40,674 bases of DNA from Opitutaceae bacterium (GTDB lineage Bacteria; Verrucomicrobiota; Verrucomicrobiia; Opitutales; Opitutaceae): positions 1-40,674 of the forward strand of contig JANXSC010000374.1 of NCBI GenBank assembly GCA_025352845.1, read 5' to 3'. The notes beneath the pieces are model-generated. The model worked only from the letters and a program-made list of their open reading frames with translations. It searched no databases and had not been told where the DNA came from. The position numbers and the translations under genes are program-made. Each line of letters begins with the position of its first letter. Position 1 is the stretch's first letter. Of this stretch, positions 25,499 through 33,891 are shown one piece after another.

Positions 25499-28400
25499 AA
25501 ACTGTGCCTGCCCTTCCTCCGCCACGCCCGCCATGTTTTCGGCGCGCTCGTTTTTTTCCTAGGCACCGCGCTCCGCGCGCAGGCGCTCGACCCCGCCTTC
25601 ACCCCCAACCCCAACGCCGATGTCTTCGCTCTCGCCGCCCAGCCGGACGGGAAGATTCTGGTCGGCGGCAATTTCACCCTCATCGGCGGCGTGGCACGGA
25701 GTCGGCTCGCGCGCCTTAATCCCGACGGCACGGTCGACAGCACGTTTAATCCCAGTCCCAACACGACAGTCGCAGCCCTGCTCGTGCAGCCTGACGGAAA
25801 AATCCTGGTTGGCGGGGGATTCACTACGATTGCCGGCACCACGCGGGTCCGCTTGGCGCGGCTCAATCCCAACGGCTCGCTCGACTCCGGCTTCACGGCC
25901 GGCGCCGATGGCAGCGTGTATTCGCTCGCCGTGCAGGCCGACGGAAAGATCCTGATTGGTGGCCTGTTTGCCATCGTTAACGAAACTCCGCGCAGCGCAA
26001 TCGCCCGCTTGAACGCCGACGGATCCCTCGACGCAGCGTTCAATTTGAACGTGACCGGCGTCAACGTCGGCACCCAACAACAGCTCGCAGCGATCGTCGT
26101 CCAGCCCGATGGCAAAATCTTGCTTGGGGGAAATTTTTCTCAAGTCGCGGGACAGCCGCGCGCGAGCCTGGCCCGCGTGAACCCGGATGGTTCACTCGAC
26201 AGCACGTTTAACATCGGCACCGGTTCGACCAGCGATGTGCAAACCATCGTTTTGCAGCCCGACGGGAAAATTCTGATCGGCGGCTCGTTTTCTCTGTTCT
26301 CCGGTCAGATCCGGCGCGGTATCGCCCGCCTCAACCAGGATGGATCGCTCGACAACACCTCGACCTCCGGCCCGAGCGGCGTCGTGCGGGTGATTGTGTT
26401 GCAGCCCGACGGAAAGTTCTTTGCCGGCGGAAATTTTAACGCCGTCGGCACGGTCCCACGCAGCCGCCTCGCGCGATTCAATTCCGACGGCACCCTCGAC
26501 AGCGCTTTCGACCCCGATGTGACCGGCGCCATCGGCTTATCTACCCCGGGAATCTATGCGATGGTCGCGCCAGCCCCAGGACAGTTGGTGTTCGCCGGCA
26601 CGTTCGCTGCCGTTTCCGCCCAGCCTCGGAGCGGTATCGCCCGGCTCGGCTCGCCGCTGCCGTCGATCACGACGCAACCCACCGGGCTCTTCGCCACTAG
26701 CGGCGCCAACGTCACCCTCACCGTGGCCGCCACCGGCGATGCGCTCCGCTATCAGTGGCGGCGCGACGGTGCCGACCTTCCCGGCGCCACCCAATCCACG
26801 CTCTCGCTCACCAATCTTCAGTCCAACGCCGGAGGCGCCTTCAACGTCGCCGTCGCCAATGCTTACGGTGCGAGCGTTTCCAGCTCCGCCGTCGTATCGC
26901 TCGCCACGCCGCCGACGGTCGCGTTTACGTTTTCGACCCTCGCCGGCTCGTCGACGGCGATCGGTCGCGTCGACGCCACCGGCGCTGCCGCGCGCTTCGA
27001 TCATCCCACCGGCCTGACGATCGATGCCGCGGGCATCATCTACACCGTCGACAGCGTGAGCAATTTCATCCGCAAGATCACGCCGGCCGGAGTCGTGACC
27101 ACGATCGCTTCGCAGGTTGGTCTCGGCATCGCCGTCGATGGCGCGGGCAATCTCTTCGTGGCCGACGCGCGCTCGCGCATCATCCGCATTTCGCCGACGG
27201 GTGTCTTCACCACCTTCGCCGGCTCCGCGACCGCGGGGCGCGCCGACGGCACGGGAGCCGACGCGCAATTCGACACGCCGAGCGCCGTCGCCCTCGATCG
27301 CGTGGGAAATATTTTCGTCGCCGACACCAACAACCGCACCATCCGCCGCATCACGCCCGCCGGGGTCGTCACCACGCTCGCGGGCACCGCGGGCCAATCC
27401 GGTTCCACCGATGGGGTCGGCGCGGAGGCGCGCTTCGCGTTTCCTCGTGGACTCGCACTCGACGTCGCGGGCAATCTCATCGTCGCCGACGGCGTCAGCG
27501 TCCGCAAGGTGACGCCCGTCGGCGTCGTCACCACCCTCACCACCGCGGCCAACGCTATCGGGGTCGCCACCGATCCGGCGGGCAACACCTACATCGCCGA
27601 AGTCGGCGCGCACACGATCCGCCGACTCGCGCCCGACGGCACAAACACACTCATAGCCGGCGCGACCGACGTCAGCGGCAGCGATGATGGCGCCGGTGCC
27701 ACCGCGCGCCTCAACAGCCCGTGGGGCCTCGTCGTTGATTCCACCGGCAACCTCTACGTCGCCGACAACGGCAACAACACGATCCGCAAGGGCACGGCGA
27801 GCGTGCTCCCTTTCGCGATCACACTGCCTCCCGCGCCGTCGCACTCGGCGGCCGGCGCCAGCGTCGCGCTCTCTGTCGGCGCCTCCGGCGGCAACCTCGC
27901 CTACCAGTGGAAGAAAGACGGCGCCATCATCGCCGGCGCGACCAACGCCGCCTTCACGTTGGCGAATCCCTCCGCCACCGCCGACATGGGATACTATTCG
28001 GCCGTGGTCACCAGCGCAGGCACGAGCGTCGAGACTGCGTCGGCGTTCCTCTCCGTCACCAATCCCGCCGCGCCCGGCCGCCTCATCAACGTCGCCACGC
28101 GCGGCCTCGTCCAGCCCGGCGGCGCGCTCACGCCCGGCTTCGTGCTGCGCGGGACCGGCACGAGGCAACTCGTCGTCCGCGGCGTAGGTCCGACCCTTCT
28201 ACGCTTCGGCCTCGGAGGTTCGCTCGCCGATCCGCGCTTCGAACTCGCACCGCTCGGCGGCGCGACGTTGCTCACCAACGACGACTGGGCCACCGGTGGC
28301 AGCACGCTCGCCGCATCGAGCGCCGCCGTCGGCGCGTTTCCGCTCGATCCGTTGTCGAAGGACGCCGCGGCCTTCACGACGCTCACGCCCACGGGCAACG

Positions 28401-28891
28401 GCACCGGCTACACCGTGCGCGTCACGGGTGCCACCGCCACCGACTCCGGCATCGCGCTCGCCGAAATCTACGACGCTGATCCGCTCACCTCGCCCGTGCA
28501 GATTGTGAATGTTTCCACGCGCGGCTTTGTCGGCACAGGTGCGAATGCGCTCGTCCCCGGTTTCGTCATCGGCGGCAGCGGTCCGCTCCAGCTTCTCATC
28601 CGCGCCGTCGGCCCCGGCCTCGCGCCGTTTGGCGTGACCGGCCTGCTCGCCGATCCGCAGCTCACTGTCACACCGCTCGGCAAAGACACGCCCGTCGCGA
28701 CCAACGACAACTGGGGCGGCACCGCCACGCTCACCGCTGCGTTCGCCGCCGCCGGCGCCTTCGCCCTCCCGCTCGATAGCAAAGACGCCGTCGTCCTACT
28801 GCGCCTCCCGCCCGGCGCCTACACCGTCACCGTCTCCGGCGTCGGCGGCACCACCGGCACCGCCCTCGTCGAAATCTACGAGGTGCCGTAG
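25499..28891 (+). CDS. giant secreted propeller protein: delta-60 and NHL repeats, two Ig-like domains, duplicated EVYEVP domain
   Basis: Order by position: a hydrophobic signal (VFGALVFFLGTALRAQ, near 25530-25580); seven delta-60 repeats of about 50 residues (VQPDGKILVGGGFTTIAG type, 25590-26650); an Ig-like domain (YQWRRDGADLPGATQ, 26660-26920); six NHL-type blades (GNLFVADARSRIIRI type, 26930-27800); a second Ig-like domain (YQWKKDGAIIAGATN); then two copies of a terminal domain at 28076-28480 and 28496-28891, the second ending in LVEIYEVP. No catalytic site is seen; it is probably a cell-surface or secreted adhesin/scaffold. The start is doubtful. The natural ATG at 25495 is in another frame and would need a one-base shift near 25515, and no ATG, GTG or TTG precedes the signal in this frame. 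Confidence 0.8.
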   Translation, partial: KLCLPFLRHARHVFGALVFFLGTALRAQALDPAFTPNPNADVFALAAQPDGKILVGGNFTLIGGVARSRLARLNPDGTVDSTFNPSPNTTVAALLVQPDGKILVGGGFTTIAGTTRVRLARLNPNGSLDSGFTAGADGSVYSLAVQADGKILIGGLFAIVNETPRSAIARLNADGSLDAAFNLNVTGVNVGTQQQLAAIVVQPDGKILLGGNFSQVAGQPRASLARVNPDGSLDSTFNIGTGSTSDVQTIVLQPDGKILIGGSFSLFSGQIRRGIARLNQDGSLDNTSTSGPSGVVRVIVLQPDGKFFAGGNFNAVGTVPRSRLARFNSDGTLDSAFDPDVTGAIGLSTPGIYAMVAPAPGQLVFAGTFAAVSAQPRSGIARLGSPLPSITTQPTGLFATSGANVTLTVAATGDALRYQWRRDGADLPGATQSTLSLTNLQSNAGGAFNVAVANAYGASVSSSAVVSLATPPTVAFTFSTLAGSSTAIGRVDATGAAARFDHPTGLTIDAAGIIYTVDSVSNFIRKITPAGVVTTIASQVGLGIAVDGAGNLFVADARSRIIRISPTGVFTTFAGSATAGRADGTGADAQFDTPSAVALDRVGNIFVADTNNRTIRRITPAGVVTTLAGTAGQSGSTDGVGAEARFAFPRGLALDVAGNLIVADGVSVRKVTPVGVVTTLTTAANAIGVATDPAGNTYIAEVGAHTIRRLAPDGTNTLIAGATDVSGSDDGAGATARLNSPWGLVVDSTGNLYVADNGNNTIRKGTASVLPFAITLPPAPSHSAAGASVALSVGASGGNLAYQWKKDGAIIAGATNAAFTLANPSATADMGYYSAVVTSAGTSVETASAFLSVTNPAAPGRLINVATRGLVQPGGALTPGFVLRGTGTRQLVVRGVGPTLLRFGLGGSLADPRFELAPLGGATLLTNDDWATGGSTLAASSAAVGAFPLDPLSKDAAAFTTLTPTGNGTGYTVRVTGATATDSGIALAEIYDADPLTSPVQIVNVSTRGFVGTGANALVPGFVIGGSGPLQLLIRAVGPGLAPFGVTGLLADPQLTVTPLGKDTPVATNDNWGGTATLTAAFAAAGAFALPLDSKDAVVLLRLPPGAYTVTVSGVGGTTGTALVEIYEVP

Positions 28892-29099
28892 CGCCGCGCT
28901 GAGTAGATTCGCGCCACCGAACAGTAACGCTGACTTGCCGCGCTCCGGGTTTTCGCGCAGAACGTGCTCCCCCAGCCGTTCCCGTCTTGATTCGCAACTT
29001 CCTCCCAACCTCCCGCGCGCGTCCGTTTCGCGTCCTCGCCACCTTGGCGGGGGAGGTTTCGCCACGCTCGCAACCGCTCCGCCGGTCCCGCCGCATCCG

Positions 29100-29687
29100 A
29101 TGAACTTGCTCCCCTGGCTCGTCGTCCCCGCCGCCTACCTGCTCGGCGGGGTGTCGCCCGGCTACTGGCTGGTGCGGCTCCGCACGGGTGAGGACGTGCG
29201 CACGGTCGGCAGCGGCACGACGGGCGCGACCAATACCGCGCGCGTGCTCGGCGGCGGCGGGTTCGTGCTCGTGCTCGCGCTCGATGCCGCGAAGGGCGCG
29301 GTGGCCGCCCTCGCCGCGCGTTGGGCGGGGCTCGACGGCGGCTGGGAATTTGCCGCGGCCCTCGCCGTCGTGGCGGGTCACGTGTGGCCGGTGCAACTAG
29401 GTTTCCGCGGTGGCAAGGGCCTCGGCCCGCTCCTCGGCGCATGGCTCGTGCTCGCGCCGCTCGCGATCGGCGGCTGTCTGCTCATCGGGGCCGCGGTGTG
29501 GGGTCTCACCCGGCGCCGCGTGCCCTCGGGGTTGTTCGGCGTGCTGTTGCTGCCGGGCGCGACATGGCTCGAAACCCGCTCGATGCCTGCCGCGGTTTTC
29601 ACAATGGTAACATTTGGCATTGTCGCCCTCGCCCATCGCTCGCATTTCATACCGGCCCCCAACGCCAACCCTCCTTCACCGTCATGA
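29100..29687 (+). CDS. plsY: PlsY-like glycerol-3-phosphate acyltransferase
   Basis: 195 residues from the ATG at 29100, with about five membrane segments (WLVVPAAYLLGGVSPGYWLV first). The three PlsY active-site motifs are recognisable: GSGTTGATNTARVLG, GHVWPVQLGFRGGKGLGPLL, and a weak third motif (IVALAHRSHF where HREN is usual). PlsY moves an acyl group from acyl-phosphate to glycerol-3-phosphate to make lysophosphatidic acid at the inner membrane. The weak third motif and gene context allow a PlsY paralogue with another acceptor. It overlaps the next gene by 4 bp (ATGA, 29684-29687), so the two are translationally coupled. Confidence 0.88.
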   Translation: MNLLPWLVVPAAYLLGGVSPGYWLVRLRTGEDVRTVGSGTTGATNTARVLGGGGFVLVLALDAAKGAVAALAARWAGLDGGWEFAAALAVVAGHVWPVQLGFRGGKGLGPLLGAWLVLAPLAIGGCLLIGAAVWGLTRRRVPSGLFGVLLLPGATWLETRSMPAAVFTMVTFGIVALAHRSHFIPAPNANPPSPS

Positions 29688-31339
29688 ACCCCACCACCCC
29701 CACGCTGAGGATCAAGGTCGCCACGGAAGAGTGGGAGTTCGAGCAGATCCACCGGCTCAACTACCGGACCTTCGTGGAGGAGATCCCGCAGCACGCGCCC
29801 AACCCCGAGGGCCGGCTCGTCGATCGGTTTCACGCGGAGAACAAATACCTCATCGCGCTCAACGGCCGGGAGCTGGTCGGCATGGTGGCCCTGCGCGCCC
29901 AGCGGCCGTTCTCCCTCGATAGCAAGGTGCCCAATCTCGACGCCCATCTGCCCGCCGGCCGCAAGCCGATCGAGGCGCGCCTCCTCGCCGTCGTGCCCGA
30001 ATTCCGCAAGACGGCGGTCTTCGTCGAATTCTTCGAGCGCGTGGTCCGGCAGTGCCTCGACGATGGCTACGATCTCGCCGTGCTCTCGGGGACCACGCGC
30101 CAGTTGAAACTCTACCGCCACCTCGGCTGCACGCTCTTCGGCCCGCTCGTCGGCAGCGCCGGGGCGCAATACCAGCCGATGTATCTCACGTTCGAGGACT
30201 TTGGCCAGGCGACCGAGCGCAGCGCCGTTTTCCGCGATGTCCTGACCGGCGACCGCGACGCGACCCGCCCGCTCAATCTCCTGCCCGGCCCCGTGCTCAC
30301 CGCGCCCGAGGTCGATGCCGCCTTCACCGCTCCCGCGATCTCGCACCGCAGTCCGGCGTTCCTCGATCTGCTCGCCGGGCTCCGCTCGGGACTCTGCCGG
30401 CTCACCGGCGCGCGCGATGTGCAGGTGCTCGCCGGTTCCGGATCGCTCGGCACCGCGGTCGTCGCCGCGCAGCTCGCGTTGCGCACCACCACCGGGCTCG
30501 TGCTTTCCAACGGCGAATTCGGCGAACGCCTCGCCGGCGAGGCCCGCCGCGCCGGCCTGCGCTTCGACTGGATGCGGCTGCCATGGGGCGACACCTTCGA
30601 TCTCGAGCAGGTTCAGGCGTTTGTCGCCCGTGTGCCGCGCGGGGGCTGGGTGTGGTTCGTCCACCACGAGACCTCCACCGGGATCCTCAACCCCCTCGGC
30701 GAACTGAAACAACTCGCCGCCGATCACGGGCTGCACCTCTGCGTCGATTGCATCAGCTCGATCGGCGCGCTGCCCGTGGATTTGCGCGGCGTGCATCTCG
30801 CCACCGGCACGAGCGGCAAGGGCCTCGGCGCCTACCCCGGGCTCGCGCTGGTGTTTCACGACTACAACCCGCGCCCCGAGCCCGACCGACTGCCGAGCTA
30901 CATCGATCTCGGCCACTGGGCCGCGCACGCGAGCGCGCCGCATACCCACTCCTCCAACCTCATGGCCGCGCTCGCCACGGCCGTGACGCTCGCCACACCG
31001 GAGCGCATCGCGCGCATCGCCGCCAACGCCCGCTGGCTCCGCGAGGAGCTGCGCGCGCGGGGCTTCACGCTCGTCGCCCCCGATCACGCCGCGTGCCCGG
31101 CGGGCATCACGCTCGCCATCGAGGGTCCGATCACCGCGGCGCAGCTCGGCGAGGAGCTGGAGCAGCGCGGCTTCGCGCTCAACTTCCGCAGCAGCCACAT
31201 GCTCGCGCGCAACTGGATTCAGCTCTCCCTCCTCGGCGATCCGCCGCGCGCGGCCCTCGCGCGCCTGCTCCACACGCTGCGGCTGATCGTTGAGCCGGCT
31301 GCGACGCGGAACGGCGCGAGCACTCGCGTTACGCCATAG
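29684..31339 (+). CDS. GNAT acyltransferase fused to a class V aminotransferase
   Basis: 551 residues. Residues 1-185 resemble the GNAT fold of N-acyl-amino-acid synthases and related acyltransferases: FEQIHRLNYRTFVEEIPQH, FHAENKYLIALNGRELVGMV, RKPIEARLLAVVPEFRKT and KLYRHLGCTLFGPLVGSAGA. Residues 195-540 are a PLP-dependent class V aminotransferase: LAGSGSLGTAVVAAQLAL, HHETSTGILNPLGELK, Asp355 in HLCVDCISSIGALPVD, and the Schiff-base Lys379 in ATGTSGKGLGAYPG. Relatives include serine-glyoxylate and alanine-glyoxylate aminotransferases. The two activities could make an amine and acylate it. The gene overlaps plsY by 4 bp. The last residues (NGASTRVTP) look like repeat-encoded tail. Confidence 0.88.
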   Translation: MNPTTPTLRIKVATEEWEFEQIHRLNYRTFVEEIPQHAPNPEGRLVDRFHAENKYLIALNGRELVGMVALRAQRPFSLDSKVPNLDAHLPAGRKPIEARLLAVVPEFRKTAVFVEFFERVVRQCLDDGYDLAVLSGTTRQLKLYRHLGCTLFGPLVGSAGAQYQPMYLTFEDFGQATERSAVFRDVLTGDRDATRPLNLLPGPVLTAPEVDAAFTAPAISHRSPAFLDLLAGLRSGLCRLTGARDVQVLAGSGSLGTAVVAAQLALRTTTGLVLSNGEFGERLAGEARRAGLRFDWMRLPWGDTFDLEQVQAFVARVPRGGWVWFVHHETSTGILNPLGELKQLAADHGLHLCVDCISSIGALPVDLRGVHLATGTSGKGLGAYPGLALVFHDYNPRPEPDRLPSYIDLGHWAAHASAPHTHSSNLMAALATAVTLATPERIARIAANARWLREELRARGFTLVAPDHAACPAGITLAIEGPITAAQLGEELEQRGFALNFRSSHMLARNWIQLSLLGDPPRAALARLLHTLRLIVEPAATRNGASTRVTP

Positions 31340-31428
31340 TCGTTGTAACCGGGTCGGACCGACGCGAACTCTTTCCTTTTTTCCTGCGTCCAACGACACT
31401 CCGGATCTTCGTCCCCTTCCATTTTACC

Positions 31429-32865
31429 ATGCTTCACTCCCTCCGCTCCGCCACTCTCGTCCTGCTCGCCAGTCTCGCCCTTCCCAGCGTTGCTTCCGCC
31501 CAGACCGTTCGCACCGGCACCGTCGCCCAGCGCTATCAAGAGCTCTGCGCCACTTGCCACGGCAAAGACCTCGAGGGTGCCTCCGCGCCCACGATGCTCA
31601 AGGACGTGTGGCTGCACGGCGGCGACGACGACAGCATCGCCAAGAGCATCCGCAACGGTTTCCCGGAAAAAAGCATGCCGCCTTGGGGCGCCGCGATCCC
31701 CGAGAAGGAAATCCGCGCGATGGTCGTCTACATCCACGAGATGCGCGCGAAATACCTGCGCGAGCACACGGAGTTTCCCAAGCCCGCCGAGTCCCTCACC
31801 GTCAAGAGCCAGCTCCACGGCTACCAGCTCAACACCTGGGTCGCCGGCGTGAAGGAGCCGTGGTCCCTCGCCTTTCTCTCGCCCACGCAGGCGATCATGA
31901 CCGAGAAGCGCGGCTTCGTTTACCTCATCGACAAGGATAAGCTCGCCGAGCGCCCGCTCATTGGCGTGCCGCTCGCCGACACTGGTGGCCAGGCTGGCAT
32001 CTTCGATGTCGTCCCCCATCCCGACTACGCGAAAAACGGCTGGGTCTATTTCTCCTTCAGCGATCCGCAGACCTTCGAGGGTAATGCCGTCAGCCTCACG
32101 CGCATCATCCGCGGCAAGATTTCCAAGGAGGGCGCGCTCGTCGAGCAGCAGACGATTTTCCAGGGCAAGCTCGAGCACTACATCAAGGCCGGCGGCGTCC
32201 ACTTCGGCGGCCGCATCGCCTTCGACGGCAAAGGCTACATTTTCTTCACCATCGGCGAGCGGGGCCAGGCCATGATGGCGCAGGACACCTCCCGCCCCAA
32301 CGGCAAAGTCCACCGCCTGCACGACGACGGCCGCGTGCCCGCCGACAATCCGTTCGTCAACGACCCCAAGGCTGTCCCCTCCATCTGGAGCTACGGCCAC
32401 CGCAACCCGCAGGGCCTGGCGATTCGTCCGGCCACCGGCCAGATCTTCGACGCCGAGCACGGCCCGCGCGGCGGCGACGAACTTAACCTCGTCGAGAAGG
32501 GAAAAAACTACGGCTGGCCCATCATCACCTACGGCTTGGACTACTCCGGCGTCACCTTCCCCGGCAGCGAAGGCACCGCCAAGGCCGGCATGGAGCAACC
32601 CCTCGTCTACTGGGTGCCCTCCATCGCGCCCTGCGGAATTAATTTCTACACCGGCGACAAATTCCCGAAATGGAAGAACCAGATTTTCCTCGCCTCGCTC
32701 GTCGCCGAGGAACTCCGCCGCATCGACATCACGGACGGCAAGGTCACCGCGCAGGAAGTCCTGTTCAAGGGCCTCGGCAAAATCCGCCACGTGATCACCG
32801 GCTCGGACGGCGCCCTCTACGTCCTCCTCCCGACCCGCATCGCAAAGATCACGCCGGCGGAGTGA
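31429..32865 (+). CDS. cytochrome c fused to PQQ-type aldose sugar dehydrogenase
   Basis: 478 residues. A signal peptide (LVLLASLALPSVASAQ) precedes a class I cytochrome c with C40-A-T-C43-H44 and a probable axial Met in KSMPPWG. The remainder is a six-bladed glucose/sorbosone dehydrogenase propeller: VKEPWSLAFLSPTQAIMTEK, ADTGGQAGIFDVVPHPDYAK, GVHFGGRIAFDGKGYIFFTI, YGHRNPQGLAIRPATGQI and EHGPRGGDELNLVEKGKNYG, the usual PQQ and calcium-binding segments. It would oxidise aldoses in the periplasm and pass electrons to its own haem. It is separated by 89 bp from the aminotransferase gene and is convergent with the kinase gene downstream. Confidence 0.93.
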   Translation: MLHSLRSATLVLLASLALPSVASAQTVRTGTVAQRYQELCATCHGKDLEGASAPTMLKDVWLHGGDDDSIAKSIRNGFPEKSMPPWGAAIPEKEIRAMVVYIHEMRAKYLREHTEFPKPAESLTVKSQLHGYQLNTWVAGVKEPWSLAFLSPTQAIMTEKRGFVYLIDKDKLAERPLIGVPLADTGGQAGIFDVVPHPDYAKNGWVYFSFSDPQTFEGNAVSLTRIIRGKISKEGALVEQQTIFQGKLEHYIKAGGVHFGGRIAFDGKGYIFFTIGERGQAMMAQDTSRPNGKVHRLHDDGRVPADNPFVNDPKAVPSIWSYGHRNPQGLAIRPATGQIFDAEHGPRGGDELNLVEKGKNYGWPIITYGLDYSGVTFPGSEGTAKAGMEQPLVYWVPSIAPCGINFYTGDKFPKWKNQIFLASLVAEELRRIDITDGKVTAQEVLFKGLGKIRHVITGSDGALYVLLPTRIAKITPAE

Positions 32866-32920
32866 GGGCGGCGTCAGTTTCAGACGACCCGCAATTCAAC
32901 GTCCCTCCATCCCGTAGCGC

Positions 32921-33859
32921 TCAGCGGGAGGAAAAAAGCCGGGCGAGTGCTTCCGGCAGCGACGGCGTCGCGCCTGCGCAGGCACACACGTGCCGCGCGA
33001 CTTCGCCCGCGGCGCAGTTTACTTCGTCGAGTTCCATCCCGCGCAGGAAGCCGTGTGCCATCGCGGCCGTGAACGCGTCGCCGGCACCAACGGTGTCGAC
33101 GATCGTGACGGGACGCGGGTGGCACTCTGACCACTGCCCACCACGATAGAGCAGGCTGCCGCGCGCGCCGAGCGTCAGCGCCACGACGCGCAGATCGAAG
33201 CGCGCGGCGAGTGCGGCGATCTGTGCGCGGGTATCGCCGGGCAGGCCGAACATTTCCGCGAGCACGGGCAGCTCGGTGTCGTTCAGTTTTGCGACGTTGG
33301 CTAGTTGCAGCGAGCGCTCGATCACTTCGCGGGAAAAATAGTGCTGGCGGAGGTTCACGTCGAAGATGCGCAGCGCCTTCGCAGGCGCTTGCCGCACGAG
33401 ATCGAGAATGGTCGAGCGCGACGGCTCGGCACGCTGCGCAAGGCTGCCGAAACAAACCGCATCCGCCGCCTGCACGGCGCGTCGCGCGGCTGCGGTTAAT
33501 TCCAATCGATCCCACGCGACGCCCTCGTGGATCGTGAAGTCGGGCACGCCGGCGGCGTTGAGTTTCACGGTCACGGTGCCGGTCGGCGCGGTTGCGTCGA
33601 TTTGCACGAGGTCGAGCGGCAGTTGCATCGCGGCGAGCCGCGCGAGGATGTCGCGGCCCAGCGCGTCGTCGCCCACGCGTGTCACGATGCCGGCCTCCGC
33701 GCCGAGCGCGCGGGCGTGATAGGCGAAGTTGCCCGGCGCGCCGCCGAGCTGTGCGCCCGTCGGGAGCAAGTCCCAGAGGATTTCGCCGAGGCCGATGATT
33801 TTGGAGGTAATGGTTTTTCTGAGCGGCGACTTGCCAGTCGCCGATTTTTTCGTCGTCAA
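32921..33859 (-). CDS. PfkB family sugar kinase, fructokinase-like
   Basis: 312 residues. IIGLGEILWDLLPTGAQLGG then APGNFAYHARALGAE, VTRVGDDALGRDIL, KLNDTELPVL and DTVGAGDAF with catalytic Asp261 give the PfkB fold. The N-terminal pattern is closest to fructokinases, although 2-keto-3-deoxygluconate kinase cannot be excluded. About 20 extra N-terminal residues (MTTKKSATGKSPLRKTITSK) are encoded across a palindrome at 33824-33843, so they are probably not ancestral. It is the last gene of the minus-strand operon, 32 bp after the esterase stop, and probably phosphorylates a sugar released by the upstream enzymes. Confidence 0.9.
   Translation of the reverse strand: MTTKKSATGKSPLRKTITSKIIGLGEILWDLLPTGAQLGGAPGNFAYHARALGAEAGIVTRVGDDALGRDILARLAAMQLPLDLVQIDATAPTGTVTVKLNAAGVPDFTIHEGVAWDRLELTAAARRAVQAADAVCFGSLAQRAEPSRSTILDLVRQAPAKALRIFDVNLRQHYFSREVIERSLQLANVAKLNDTELPVLAEMFGLPGDTRAQIAALAARFDLRVVALTLGARGSLLYRGGQWSECHPRPVTIVDTVGAGDAFTAAMAHGFLRGMELDEVNCAAGEVARHVCACAGATPSLPEALARLFSSR
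33824..33843. repeat. palindromic element within the pfkB 5' end
   Basis: A perfect 8-bp stem (cggcgact, loop tgcc, agtcgccg) on the plus strand, followed by atttttt. On the minus strand it lies in the first codons of the kinase. Together with the neighbouring cgtcg / cgacg pair (33851-33868) it looks like a member of an interspersed palindrome family, here fused into a coding sequence. Confidence 0.55.
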
Positions 33860-33891
33860 GATTCGACGGCTGGAAAGACGTCGCTCCGTTT

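Noticed and set aside
25590-26650. A possible DNA tandem repeat or CRISPR-like array because of regular spacing.
   Set aside because: The regularity of about 150 bp comes from protein delta-60 repeats. The DNA units are diverged and no short identical repeats with unique spacers are present.
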